From positions 72,307 through 136,306 of the forward strand of contig CAKPFM010000003.1 in assembly GCA_934153945.1 (NCBI GenBank): a stretch of 64,000 nt of DNA, written 5' to 3'. The notes beneath the pieces were generated by a model, which made no database searches, was not told where the DNA came from, and saw only the letters and a program-made list of their open reading frames with translations. Position 1 is the first letter of the stretch. Every line of letters starts with the position of its first letter. Below, one piece after another: positions 33,243 to 42,575 of this stretch. Source of the stretch: an uncultured Bacilli bacterium (lineage in GTDB: Bacteria > Bacillota_I > Bacilli_A > RF39 > UBA660). Position numbers and translations under genes: made by a program.

Positions 33243-35402
33243 TTATGATAATTTTTTATATAACTCTTCTATTGCTTCTTGTACTGTTATATCTCCATTT
33301 GTGTATGTACTATTATTATAGTAAATATCTGATGCTGGTTTTGTAATTGATGTTATTGTTAATGTTGCTCCTGCTTTTAAATTTTTTGAATCTTTTGTTG
33401 CTGCATAGAAACTACCATTTTCTGTTATTGTTAAAACTACATCAGAACTTACTTTATACCATGTATTTGCCGCTAATGATGTTGTACCTGTTATTTGTAC
33501 ACATGTACCAGGATTTGTTCCTGTTCCACAACTTTCAGTTACATTTATTGATGATATTGAAGATACTGTTCCTTTTACATAGTAATTTGGATTTAATATA
33601 TTTGTTCCATTAAATTTTATTGTTACATTTTTACTTGATGCTGATCCTGCTGTTGTTGATAAAGTTGGTTCTATTATTGTATTTGTTGTTTTAGTTATAC
33701 TTCCTTCTTTTGATAATGAAACATTATTTGTACATCTTAATTTAAAAGTATAATTTGTTTCTAGATTTAAATCTTTAAAAACATATGTAGAGTTTGTTCC
33801 ATTTGATACCCATGTTGTACCATTATCTTTACTGAATTCATATTTTGAAATTCCTGATTCTAAATCTGTACATGTAGCATTTAACATAACTTGATCTGTA
33901 TATGTTGTTGCGCTTAAACTTGCTTCTGTTGGAGCTGTTATATCTATTTTAGTTATTGTAAAGTTTGATGTTTCACTTATATTTACTCCATCATTAAGTC
34001 TTGCATAAATATATGTTGGTGTATTTACATTTGATGCCCAATCTATCGTTATTTCTCCTGTATATGTTGTCCAATCTTGTTTTATTGTTGTTCCATTTAC
34101 TATTTTATATTCCAATGTTGCTCCACTTGTTGAACCTTTTATTGTAACTTTCTTACTGCTTGACCAATCACTTGGACTTGCTTCTATTTCAATTCCTTCA
34201 AAACTACCTGTTGTTCCACTTCCTGTTTTAGTTGTTTTTAATCCTGCTTTATTTGTTGTTTCAACTTTATAATAATATGTTGTATTATTTTTTAAATTAG
34301 TTAATTTACATGTGTTATTCTCTATTTTACCTTCTAGATTATAACTTTCATCTGTACTGTATAAACATTTTGTACTTTCTATTCCTGATTCACTATCACT
34401 TGTACTAATTGGTATTGTTATACTATTTGTTGTAATAGATGCATTACTTACATTTAATGTTGGAGCTGTTACATCTATTTTAGTTATTGTAAAGTTTGAT
34501 GTTTCACTTATATTTACTCCATCATTAAGTCTTGCATAAATATATGTTGGTGTATTTACATTTGATGCCCAATCTATCGTTATTTTTCCTGTATATGTTG
34601 TCCAATCTTGTTTTACTGTTGTTCCATTTACTATTTTATATTCTAGTGTTGCTCCACTTGTTGAACCTTTTATTGTAACTTTCTTACTACTTGACCAATC
34701 ACTTGGATTTATTTCTATTTCAATACTTTCAAAATTTCCTGTTGTTGCACTTCCTGTTACTTCTGATTTAATTCCTCCATTATTGATAGCTTCAATTTTA
34801 TAATTATATAATGTATTATCATTTAAATTAGTTAATTTACATGTATTATTCTCTATTTTTCCTTCTAGATTATAACTTTTATCTGTACTATAAAAACATT
34901 TTGTACTTTCTATTCCAGTTTCATTATCATTAACTATAAAATTTATAGTAAGACTACTTGTTGTTCCTTTTACTGTTCCAATTATTATATCTGGACCTGT
35001 TGTATCTTCTGTTTCTGTACAATTAGATAAAGATTCTGCTTTATGACCATCATAAGAAACTATATAACCATTAATACATAAACTAGCATTTATTGCTGCT
35101 CCTTTTTCTATAGTAATTGTTCCATATGTTGGTTTTGTTCCTTTTACATTAACTTTATCTGCTAAATCACTTACTTTATAAATACCATCACTTAAACCAC
35201 TATTTGATGTAATTTGACTAATACTACTACTATATTCTACAGCTTTTAGATATTCATAAGCTGAATCCACTGCTGCACCTTTTTTAGCATCATTTATTAC
35301 ATTCAATATTAATGGTGTTGTTATTAGCGCTATTACTGATAGTATTACTATTACTGCTAATAATTCTATTAATGTAAAACCGTGTTTTTTATTTTTATTC
35401 AT
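33243..35402 (-). CDS. Large prepilin-like surface protein with tandem repeats
   Basis: This 719-residue protein has a type IV prepilin signal (KHGFTLIELLAVIVILS, cleavage after Gly8) and the stalk TTPLILNVINDAKKGAA. It continues with alternating Fn3-like domains with paired Cys (STKCFYSTDKSYNLEGK, NNTCKLTNL) and chitobiase-like beta domains (PSDWSSSKKVTIKGSTSGA). Two 177-residue units are nearly identical. The C-terminus TVQEAIEELYKKLS echoes a motif in the two downstream variable proteins and may be an interaction or assembly signal. It heads the operon and has ribosome site GAGGGG. Confidence 0.9.
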   Translation of the reverse strand: MNKNKKHGFTLIELLAVIVILSVIALITTPLILNVINDAKKGAAVDSAYEYLKAVEYSSSISQITSNSGLSDGIYKVSDLADKVNVKGTKPTYGTITIEKGAAINASLCINGYIVSYDGHKAESLSNCTETEDTTGPDIIIGTVKGTTSSLTINFIVNDNETGIESTKCFYSTDKSYNLEGKIENNTCKLTNLNDNTLYNYKIEAINNGGIKSEVTGSATTGNFESIEIEINPSDWSSSKKVTIKGSTSGATLEYKIVNGTTVKQDWTTYTGKITIDWASNVNTPTYIYARLNDGVNISETSNFTITKIDVTAPTLNVSNASITTNSITIPISTSDSESGIESTKCLYSTDESYNLEGKIENNTCKLTNLKNNTTYYYKVETTNKAGLKTTKTGSGTTGSFEGIEIEASPSDWSSSKKVTIKGSTSGATLEYKIVNGTTIKQDWTTYTGEITIDWASNVNTPTYIYARLNDGVNISETSNFTITKIDITAPTEASLSATTYTDQVMLNATCTDLESGISKYEFSKDNGTTWVSNGTNSTYVFKDLNLETNYTFKLRCTNNVSLSKEGSITKTTNTIIEPTLSTTAGSASSKNVTIKFNGTNILNPNYYVKGTVSSISSINVTESCGTGTNPGTCVQITGTTSLAANTWYKVSSDVVLTITENGSFYAATKDSKNLKAGATLTITSITKPASDIYYNNSTYTNGDITVQEAIEELYKKLS
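33942..35003 (-). repeat. Two tandem 531-bp coding repeats
   Basis: The unit starting at 33942 recurs at 34473 with a constant offset of 531 bases (177 codons). Blocks such as 33942-34220 and 34473-34750 are almost identical, while short stretches between have diverged. The copy number could change by recombination. Confidence 0.85.
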
Positions 35403-35630
35403 ATATCAATACCCCTCATCACTTATATTTTCTCTATTTTTTCATTATACATACATTTTATCATTAATTCTTTTAATTGTAAATTACTGATTATATTTAA
35501 TATTAAAAAAATTTACTAAAAAATAAATAATTAAAAACACTCATAACCTATTTATAGACTTATATGTTATATATATTTAAATAAAAATAATTTACATATG
35601 AAAAAAAGCTAATAAAAAGAAAATAGAACA

Positions 35631-35663
35631 AAAAAACTTGTATATCTTTCAATACAAGTTTTT
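35631..35663 (-). terminator. Terminator of the ATP-grasp gene
   Basis: AAAAACTTGTAT pairs with ATACAAGTTTTT, with U residues on the minus strand and T residues on the plus strand. The rest of the 35403-35686 gap is AT-rich with no gene seen; it should contain the promoter of the prepilin-like operon. Confidence 0.85.
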
Positions 35664-35686
35664 ATTATAATCAAATTATATATTTT

Positions 35687-36694
35687 TTATATTTTATAAT
35701 TAGTATTTTCTGTTTTATTAATAATATCTAAACAATGTCTCATTATATCTTTTCTACCCCTTTTTGATAATACTTGAACTAAATCAAATCCAGGTCTTCT
35801 ATTTCCTTCAATAAAAGTTGCTCCATCTTCTGTAACAGCTACATCCCATCCTACTACATGAATATTTTTATTTACTAAAGAGGCTTCAAGTACTAATTTT
35901 TTTACTTTATCCCAATTAGGGATTTGAAAACCATCAAATTCCATTTCAGTCATTGGATGATATTTAAAATATTCTAAATTTTTATTAAATGCTTTTCCTA
36001 CTAATTTACCTGTTTCAATATCGACTAAACATGCCATTCCACCTTGATGAAAATTATCTACATTTGCTGTTCCATCACTAAATCTCATAGCAGCAAACAA
36101 AATTTCTGATTTTCCATTATATCCAAATGTCATTATTCTTATGGTATTAACGCTAGTTGGACATATCTTATTTATTTCATTATGTTGAATAACATACTCT
36201 TCTAAAAATAATTTTTCTTCTTGTAATTTTTTATAGAATTCTTCAACATCTTTTATATCTTTTGAATAACATTTTTTTATTCCATGACCACCTAAACCAT
36301 CATAAGGTTTTAACATAAAATATTCATGATTTTTTAAGAAAGTTTTTAACTCTTCTAAAGTACCATTATCATAAAAGTCTCTACTTATATAATCTTTGAA
36401 ATTTCTTAAAAAATTTGTTTTTATAGTAAAAAATGTTTTGTATTTACTAGGACTAACTATTTCATAAAATTTATCCTGATCTTTTATTGATACATATTCT
36501 AATATTTCTTCTTTAGTTTTATTATATAATTCATAGTTTAAAAAATCACTATAACCTGTTCCTATAAGTCTAAAACATGATAAAAATTTTGTTTGTAACT
36601 TTATTTTACTAATACCTGTTTCTTGACTTATTTTATCTAATTTGTCATTAAAATTTTTAATATTTCCTTTTAATGCATAACTTACTATACTCAT
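35687..36694 (-). CDS. Sugar-transfer-associated ATP-grasp protein
   Basis: This 335-residue protein matches the ATP-grasp family often found with exopolysaccharide and glycan genes. It has the ATP-binding lysine region FMLKPYDGLGGHGIKKC, EEYVIQHNEINKICPTSVNTIRI (residues 178-200), HQGGMACLVDIETGKL and the metal site FIEGNRRPGFDLVQ. It should form an amide or similar bond with ATP; the substrate is unknown. No glycosyltransferases lie nearby. The ribosome site is GAGGGG. Confidence 0.88.
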   Translation of the reverse strand: MSIVSYALKGNIKNFNDKLDKISQETGISKIKLQTKFLSCFRLIGTGYSDFLNYELYNKTKEEILEYVSIKDQDKFYEIVSPSKYKTFFTIKTNFLRNFKDYISRDFYDNGTLEELKTFLKNHEYFMLKPYDGLGGHGIKKCYSKDIKDVEEFYKKLQEEKLFLEEYVIQHNEINKICPTSVNTIRIMTFGYNGKSEILFAAMRFSDGTANVDNFHQGGMACLVDIETGKLVGKAFNKNLEYFKYHPMTEMEFDGFQIPNWDKVKKLVLEASLVNKNIHVVGWDVAVTEDGATFIEGNRRPGFDLVQVLSKRGRKDIMRHCLDIINKTENTNYKI

Positions 36695-36720
36695 AATATC
36701 CCCTCAAATAATATTATATC

Positions 36721-36748
36721 AAAAAAAAATTATCTATAAAGATAATTT
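36721..36748 (-). terminator. Terminator of the zinc-ribbon membrane gene
   Basis: AAATTATC pairs with GATAATTT, followed by a long U-run on the minus strand, directly after the stop codon. Confidence 0.85.
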
Positions 36749-37161
36749 TAAAAATTTATTATAAATAATATTAATATTAAAGTACATATAGCTAATGAAA
36801 TAATAGATAAAACTATACCTGCTGTAGATTTTCCACTTGTATATTTCTTCTTACTATTAATACCAAATATTAATCCTAAAATGGCTGGTATCAAAGAAAA
36901 TAATGTATAACCAATATAATAACAAATTAATTCAAAAAAATCATAATTATAATAACTTAATAATTCAATGCCATCTGATAAACTAAGTATCATTAAAAAT
37001 GACCAAACAATTGATATTATTCCTAATACTAAACTTGCTACTGACATACCCTTTCCTGGAATTTTATTTGAATTATATTTTTGATTTAATATTTTTCCAC
37101 AGTTTAAACAAATATCTGCTCCTTCTTTTACTTCATTACCACAATTTGGACAAAATTTCAT
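36748..37161 (-). CDS. Zinc-ribbon and DUF4190-like membrane protein
   Basis: This protein of about 137 residues starts MKFCPNCGNEVKEGADICLNCG, a zinc ribbon with two CxxC pairs. Three membrane segments follow, with the pattern KGMSVASLVLGIISIVWSF and STAGIVLSIISLAI that is characteristic of DUF4190. The start at 37161 follows AAGGAGGTAATA. The function of this widespread family is unknown. Confidence 0.88.
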   Translation of the reverse strand: MKFCPNCGNEVKEGADICLNCGKILNQKYNSNKIPGKGMSVASLVLGIISIVWSFLMILSLSDGIELLSYYNYDFFELICYYIGYTLFSLIPAILGLIFGINSKKKYTSGKSTAGIVLSIISLAICTLILILFIINF

Positions 37162-37204
37162 AGTATTACCTCCTTGAATATATTTTAACATAAAATACAT
37201 AAAT

Positions 37205-37231
37205 ATCAAAATAATCCCGTAAAGGGATTAT
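37205..37231 (-). terminator. Terminator of the AbgT-type transporter gene
   Basis: ATAATCCC pairs with GGGATTAT, followed by TTTGAT on the minus strand. It overlaps the stop codon. Confidence 0.75.
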
Positions 37232-38751
37232 AGAGTTGAATAATTTCCAATTCCTATTGGAAAACCAATTAAATACCAAAATACTATTACAAGTAACCAT
37301 ATTATTGATAAAATTGCTACTGTTGGTAAAATCATTTTATATGTTCCAAAATAACTTACTTGTTTTTTTTCATTTTCTGATTCATTATATTTTTCTAAGA
37401 ATGCTAAAGTAATTATAAAGTATATAAATAATGGACTAAAACATTTTCCAATTGAATCTCCTATTTTAAATACAAAATTTGTAAAATTTGGAGTTATATT
37501 TGCTTGCATAAATAATGGTACTATTGTTGGAGACATTAAGTTCCACTTAGACATTGTATCTGGTATTAAAATACTGATGATAACAGTTATAATAATGAAC
37601 ATTATTATTAATAATATTCCACTCAAATGTAAATTGCCTATTAAGTCTATTAATCTTGTAGCTATAACATTACCTAAATTTGTCCATTCAATAATAGCTG
37701 GTATTTGTGATGCAAAAAACATAAGAACAAATAAAAATCCTAAATTTTCAAAAGATTTCGATAAACTTAAACTGAAATCGTGACCATTCTTTATATTTCC
37801 TGATTTTTTTCCATATATAAATCCTGCTATTGTAAATACTAAACTTATAATTACTACAAGTCCATTGCCAAATGGAGAAGATGTACCAAATAGTTTATCA
37901 ATATATCTTTCAGCACCATTATCCAATAATATACCAGCTAATGGTAAATTTATTGGTAAAATAAAGTATATAACTAATATTAATGATACTAAAAATACAA
38001 TTAAACTGATTGTTTTTGCTTGTTTGTTTATTTCATTTTGTTCTTCTAATTGATATTTTTTAGGTAATTTCGTTACTAAAAATTTATTTATAATAATAGT
38101 ACCTATAAAACTAAATAATATTGTAGAAAACCACATTATATATAAATTTGATAATAAACTATATTTATAATTAGGATCAACATTTAAAGTTGCTGATGTT
38201 TGAGTTAATAATCCTATTAAATGATCATTATAATTAAATATTAATCCAGTTCCATAGCCTATTGTTATACCTATAAACATTGTAAGTATACCTAATATTG
38301 GATTTTTTTCTAAGTATTTATATATTACACCAGTTAATGGTATTAATACAATATAACTTAAATCTCCCATAAATGTAGATATTATTCCTATAAATAAAGT
38401 AATAAATATTACAAAATTAAATTTAATCTTTTTTAATGGAAAAATTATTGCATACATTAATCCACTTTGTTCACATATACCAAGTCCTAATAAAAATATA
38501 ATAAATAGAACTAATGGTTTAAAATTCATAAAATTATTTACAATATTTTCAAATAAATATTTTATACCATCTATACTAATTATATTTTTTACTGTAATTA
38601 ATTGTGATTCTAAAGTATTATTAGCTATTACAATTTTATATCCTTCAATATTAAAAATTGAAAAAATTAAGCTTAATATCGATATGATTGCTATAACTAT
38701 TATGATAGCAAAAACGGGACCATATATCTTATTTTTTTTCTTTTTTGCCAT
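37228..38751 (-). CDS. AbgT family transporter
   Basis: This 507-residue protein has 10 to 12 membrane segments and matches the AbgT family of p-aminobenzoyl-glutamate importers and sulfonamide exporters. Family features are LGLGICEQSGLMYAI, the STFMGDLSYIVLIPL re-entrant region, GTGLIFNYNDHLIGLLTQTSA (residues 168-188) and SILIPDTMSKWNLMSPTIVPLF (residues 387-408). It may take up folate breakdown products or dipeptides. It has a strong ribosome site AGGAGG. Confidence 0.9.
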   Translation of the reverse strand: MAKKKKNKIYGPVFAIIIVIAIISILSLIFSIFNIEGYKIVIANNTLESQLITVKNIISIDGIKYLFENIVNNFMNFKPLVLFIIFLLGLGICEQSGLMYAIIFPLKKIKFNFVIFITLFIGIISTFMGDLSYIVLIPLTGVIYKYLEKNPILGILTMFIGITIGYGTGLIFNYNDHLIGLLTQTSATLNVDPNYKYSLLSNLYIMWFSTILFSFIGTIIINKFLVTKLPKKYQLEEQNEINKQAKTISLIVFLVSLILVIYFILPINLPLAGILLDNGAERYIDKLFGTSSPFGNGLVVIISLVFTIAGFIYGKKSGNIKNGHDFSLSLSKSFENLGFLFVLMFFASQIPAIIEWTNLGNVIATRLIDLIGNLHLSGILLIIMFIIITVIISILIPDTMSKWNLMSPTIVPLFMQANITPNFTNFVFKIGDSIGKCFSPLFIYFIITLAFLEKYNESENEKKQVSYFGTYKMILPTVAILSIIWLLVIVFWYLIGFPIGIGNYSTL

Positions 38752-38759
38752 AGTTCCTC

Positions 38760-38939
38760 CTACTTAATTACTTTCTTTAATTTTTTATTAAATTCTATTC
38801 TTGGTAACATTATTGTTCTACCACAATTTAAACATTTTATTTTTATATCAGCACCTAATCTTGTTATCTCCCATTCGTTTGTACCACATGGATGTTGTTT
38901 TTTCATAATAACAATGCTGCCTAATTTATATTCTAACAT
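38760..38939 (-). CDS. yyzM: DUF951 family protein (YyzM-like)
   Basis: This 59-residue protein has MKKQHPCGTNEWEITRLGADIKIKC (residues 12-36), the DUF951 hallmark, and a CLNCGRTIML Cys pair with the earlier Cys, so it probably binds zinc or nucleic acid. In Bacillus subtilis yyzM also stands near spo0J and ychF. The start at 38939 follows AAGGTGG. Confidence 0.88.
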   Translation of the reverse strand: MLEYKLGSIVIMKKQHPCGTNEWEITRLGADIKIKCLNCGRTIMLPRIEFNKKLKKVIK

Positions 38940-38977
38940 ATATACCACCTTAAAAAAGAATGATAATATAATTATCA

Positions 38978-39859
38978 TTAATCTTTTATATCTATTATTT
39001 CTAATATTCTATTTAAATCTGCTACACTTGTAAATGATATTTCAATTTTTTTATCTTTTATTTTAACTTTTGTATCTAATTTTTCTCTTAAAATATCTTC
39101 AACATATTTATAGTCATTATTTGTTTCTTTAGGTTTTCTATCTATTTTTACCTTTTTTTCTATATCGCTACCATTAACAAGGTTTTCAATATCTCTTACT
39201 GATAGTTTTTCATCAACTATTTTGTTTGCTAATTCTATTATTTTTTCTTCATTTTCTATTTTACTTAATATTCTAGCATGACCCATTGATATATTTTGGT
39301 TAGCTATCATATTTTGTACTTGTTTTGGAAGTCTTATTAATCCTAAAATATTAGTTATATGACTTCTACTTTTTCCTACCTTAGTTGCTAGTTCTTCTTG
39401 TGTTAAATTTAATTTTTCTAGCATATTTTTATAAGCATATGCTTCTTCTATTGATGTTAAATCTTCTCTTTGTAAATTTTCAAGTAAAGCTATTTCCATC
39501 ATTTGTTCTTCAGAAAAATCTCTAATTATAGCTGGAATTGTTTCTTTTTCTGCTAATAAAGATGCTCTATATCTTCTTTCACCTGCTATTATTTCATAAC
39601 CTTTAATACTCTTTTTTACAATTATAGGTTGAAAAACACCATGTTCTTTTATAGATGCTGCTAATTCATTTAATGCTTCTTCATTAAATACTTTTCTTGG
39701 TTGATATGGATTTGGTCTTAATTCTTTTAATGAAATTTCAACTACTTCTTCATTTGATGCACTTTCATATACTTGTCTTTCAAAACTATTTAAATCAAGA
39801 TTTTCATTGTTAAATAATTCTTCTAGGCCTCTACCTAATGCTCTTTTTTTAGTTTCCAT
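38978..39859 (-). CDS. parB: Chromosome partitioning protein ParB (Spo0J)
   Basis: This protein of about 293 residues is a CTP-dependent clamp that loads at parS and spreads. It has the N-terminal ParA-activating ALGRGLEELF, the CTP-binding LRPNPYQPRKVF and GERRYRAS, the helix-turn-helix NLTQEELATKVGKSRSHITNIL (residues 146-167) and a C-terminal dimer domain. Two starts are possible: ATG at 39859 inside the end of parA, or TTG at 39868 nearer to AAGGAAG. Its binding sites are the three parS copies at 57.5-57.8 kb. Confidence 0.97.
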   Translation of the reverse strand: METKKRALGRGLEELFNNENLDLNSFERQVYESASNEEVVEISLKELRPNPYQPRKVFNEEALNELAASIKEHGVFQPIIVKKSIKGYEIIAGERRYRASLLAEKETIPAIIRDFSEEQMMEIALLENLQREDLTSIEEAYAYKNMLEKLNLTQEELATKVGKSRSHITNILGLIRLPKQVQNMIANQNISMGHARILSKIENEEKIIELANKIVDEKLSVRDIENLVNGSDIEKKVKIDRKPKETNNDYKYVEDILREKLDTKVKIKDKKIEISFTSVADLNRILEIIDIKD

Positions 39860-40634
39860 TTCTTGCAATCACTTCCTTAGCTAAATTTAAGTATGCTTCT
39901 GCTCCTATATGATCTGGGGCATAAGCTATTATTGGTTTTCCATGACTTGGTGCTTCTGCTAATTTAATAAGTCTTGGAATTATTGTATCATATACGCTTT
40001 CTTTAAAATAACTTTTGATATCTTCTACTACTTCTAATCCTAAATTAGTTCTACAATCAAGCATAGTAAGTAAAACACCTTCTATACCTAATGTAGGATT
40101 TATATTTTTTTGAGCTAAAATTATTGTATTTAATAATTGCATAACTCCTTCTAGGGCGAAAAATTCACATTGAATTGGAATTATTACTGAATTTGCTGCT
40201 GTTAAAGCATTTGTTGTTAATACACCTAAAGAAGGTGGACAATCTATTATTATATAATCAAATTGATCTTTTACTTCATCTAAATGCTTTTTTAACTGAC
40301 TACCTTTTATAAAAGTTGAATCTTGATTATGTTTTTCTATTAATTCAAAGTCTACTCCAGCTAAATTAATTGTTGCTGGTATTATGTATAAATTTTTAAA
40401 TTTTGTTTTTATTATTACTTCTCCTATTTCAGCATCACCTTTTAAAAGTTCATACATACTTTTATCATAATCGGATTTTTCAATGCCTACTCCAGTAGTA
40501 GCATTTCCTTGTGGATCCAAATCAACTAGTAGTACTCTCTTTTTTAAGTAACCTAAAGAAGCTGCTAAATTTATACTTGAAGTAGTTTTACCTACTCCTC
40601 CTTTTTGATTTACTAATGCTATTACCTTTCCCAT
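39849..40634 (-). CDS. parA: Chromosome partitioning ATPase ParA (Soj)
   Basis: This 261-residue ATPase has the deviant Walker A KGGVGKTTSSINLA, VDLDPQGNATTG and the Walker B-like IIIDCPPSLG. With ParB it moves origins and, in Bacillus, controls DnaA. Its end overlaps the parB start. AATGGTGATAAC is the ribosome site. Confidence 0.97.
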   Translation of the reverse strand: MGKVIALVNQKGGVGKTTSSINLAASLGYLKKRVLLVDLDPQGNATTGVGIEKSDYDKSMYELLKGDAEIGEVIIKTKFKNLYIIPATINLAGVDFELIEKHNQDSTFIKGSQLKKHLDEVKDQFDYIIIDCPPSLGVLTTNALTAANSVIIPIQCEFFALEGVMQLLNTIILAQKNINPTLGIEGVLLTMLDCRTNLGLEVVEDIKSYFKESVYDTIIPRLIKLAEAPSHGKPIIAYAPDHIGAEAYLNLAKEVIARNGN

Positions 40635-40720
40635 GTTATCACCATTCTCTACTTCTTCACTAACTTATATTTTATCATATATTAGTCAAAATTAATAGAT
40701 TAAAAAAATAATATTAACAA

Positions 40721-41461
40721 TTATCTTTTTATATTATATCTATTTGTCGCATTTTTTGTTGTTATTTCTAATACTTCATCTTTTGACATATTTTTTAATT
40801 CAGCTATCTTTTCAGCTACTAATAATACATTTTTAGGTTCATTTTTTTCTCCTCTATATGGTTCAGGTGTTAAATAAGGACTATCAGTTTCTAGTAAAAT
40901 ATTTGTAATTGGAATATTTTCTACTACTCTTTTTAATTCTTTGCTATTTTTAAATGTTACAACTCCACCTATTCCAAACATTACATTATATTTTAATAAA
41001 ATATTTGCTGTTTCTAAACTATAACTATAGCAATGCATTGTATAATTTACATCACTATTTTCTTTTATTATTTCTAACGTATCAAGAGATGCATCTCTAC
41101 TATGTATTACAACTGGTTTATTATTTTTTCTAGCAATATTTATTTGTTTTACAAACATTTCTTTTTGTAATTCTATATCTTCTTTTCCATAATGATAATC
41201 TAGTCCTATTTCACCTATTCCAACTATTTTAGGATGGTTTACATATTTGTTTATTATATCTATATTTGAAGTTTTTACATCACTAGGATGTATTCCAATA
41301 GTTCCATATACATTTGGATATTTATCTATTAGTTCTATTACTTCAATATTTGATTCATCATTATATCCACTAATTATTATTATATTATTTTCAATATTTT
41401 TGATAATTTCTTCTACATTATATTCCTTTTTTTCTAAATGACAGTGTGTGTCTATATACAT
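40721..41461 (-). CDS. tatD: TatD family hydrolase
   Basis: This 246-residue metal-dependent nuclease is of the amidohydrolase fold. It begins MYIDTHCHLEKKEY (metal HxH), has GEIGLDYHYGKED, VVIHSRDA, MHCYS and the terminal metal site LLETDSPYLTPEPYRG. It probably trims DNA ends or D-aminoacyl-tRNA-related substrates. In Firmicutes tatD usually follows metS; here the fic gene and a small membrane gene lie between them. The start at 41461 follows AGGTGAT. Confidence 0.93.
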   Translation of the reverse strand: MYIDTHCHLEKKEYNVEEIIKNIENNIIIISGYNDESNIEVIELIDKYPNVYGTIGIHPSDVKTSNIDIINKYVNHPKIVGIGEIGLDYHYGKEDIELQKEMFVKQINIARKNNKPVVIHSRDASLDTLEIIKENSDVNYTMHCYSYSLETANILLKYNVMFGIGGVVTFKNSKELKRVVENIPITNILLETDSPYLTPEPYRGEKNEPKNVLLVAEKIAELKNMSKDEVLEITTKNATNRYNIKR

Positions 41462-41516
41462 TTTTATCACCTATTCAATTATAAACAAATTATTTAATTT
41501 TTTTCAAGTGAATTAC

Positions 41517-41545
41517 AAAAAAATTATACTATGTAAAGTATAATT
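41517..41545 (-). terminator. Terminator of fic (copy A of a repeated terminator)
   Basis: AATTATACT pairs with AGTATAATT, followed by seven U residues on the minus strand. The same sequence with its upstream flank recurs at 42545. Confidence 0.85.
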
Positions 41546-41587
41546 CTATTCTTTTTTGTAAATTAATATTTATTCATAAAATTGTCT

Positions 41588-42319
41588 TTAAATATTAAAA
41601 TTCAATAACTCTTTGCATATTTTTTCATATAGATCTTGTTCATGTTTAATTGTGTCAATTAAAAACATTTTATCATTTTTATATTCTTTTAATCCTCTCA
41701 TGTAGTAAGATTTATCATCATCTAATACAATAAACGGCATAATATTATTTTTCAAACATTCTTTAAACATTATGATTCTGCCAACTCTTCCATTACCATC
41801 ACCAAATGGATGAATACATTCAAAACGATAATGAAAATCTATTATGTCCTCTAGTGTAATATTTGTTTTTTTATTATACTCGTTTAAAAGTTTATCAATT
41901 TCTTCTTCTACCATTTCTGGAGCAGTGGTATTAATAACATTAATTAAGCCGATTATATTAGGCACAGCTTTAAACCCACCAACATTATATCTAGGATCTT
42001 GTTCATCACTGGTATTTCTTTTTAATATTTTATTCATTTCTATAATCATTTCTTTTGTTAATGGATTATCTACATTATCTAACATATAATCAAATAATTT
42101 GAAATGATTTGTTGATTCAATTAAATCATCTAACTTAATTAAGTCATTACTTTTAGGAATAAAAGATAGAGTATCAAATATTGCCTCTATTTGATCACTA
42201 GTTAACCTACTTCCCTCTATTATATTTGAATTATAAGAAAAGTTAACTTGTGAATAATGGTATATATTTCCTTTAAATTTAGACCTTTTTTGATTTATCA
42301 ATTCATTTTTTATATCCAT
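41588..42319 (-). CDS. Fic domain protein (AMP transferase or related)
   Basis: This 243-residue protein has the complete active motif HPFGDGNGRVGR, so it probably transfers AMP to protein hydroxyls. The N-terminal helix SNIIEG matches the inhibitory [S/T]xxxE[G/N] motif, so it is a self-inhibited class II type Fic protein. The flap region (VGGFKAVPN) is present. The start at 42319 follows AAGGTGAT. It is flanked by direct repeats of a terminator sequence, which suggests insertion between metS and tatD. Targets are unknown. Confidence 0.93.
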   Translation of the reverse strand: MDIKNELINQKRSKFKGNIYHYSQVNFSYNSNIIEGSRLTSDQIEAIFDTLSFIPKSNDLIKLDDLIESTNHFKLFDYMLDNVDNPLTKEMIIEMNKILKRNTSDEQDPRYNVGGFKAVPNIIGLINVINTTAPEMVEEEIDKLLNEYNKKTNITLEDIIDFHYRFECIHPFGDGNGRVGRIIMFKECLKNNIMPFIVLDDDKSYYMRGLKEYKNDKMFLIDTIKHEQDLYEKICKELLNFNI

Positions 42320-42381
42320 AATATCACCTTCTACAATTATATCATACATTTTAATTATTATTATTTTAAATTTAACTCATC

Positions 42382-42479
42382 AAAAAAAGTAGAGATTATT
42401 CTACCATTGATATTTTTAAATCATCATTATTTTCCATTTTACATCCTAAAAAATACATTTTATTACTAATTAAATTATA
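42382..42479 (-). other. Tiny transcription unit upstream of fic
   Basis: A perfect TATAAT (42474-42479) with a fair TTCAAA 17 bases upstream is followed about 80 bases later by a hairpin GTAGA/TCTAC with seven U residues (42382-42404). The only frame codes for MENNDDLKISMVE or a slightly longer peptide. It could be a small RNA, a leader peptide or a gene remnant. Confidence 0.45.
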
Positions 42480-42544
42480 ACATAAACATTCAAAATTTTG
42501 AAAAAGTCGAATATTTTGTATTTTTTTATTGGGTATTAATATAT

Positions 42545-42575
42545 AAAAAAAAATTATACTATGTAAAGTATAATT
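42545..42575 (-). terminator. Terminator of the 58-residue membrane gene (copy B)
   Basis: AATTATACT pairs with AGTATAATT, followed by nine U residues on the minus strand. It is the same terminator as at 41517. Confidence 0.88.

Noticed and set aside
33347..33613. Leu-rich plus-strand frame opposite the prepilin-like gene
   Set aside because: It is a low-complexity shadow of the real gene, with no start signal.
31168..35402. Reverse transcriptase or template repeat within the window
   Set aside because: No frame has reverse transcriptase motifs and no third copy of the variable segment was seen, so the mutating machinery must be elsewhere if it exists.
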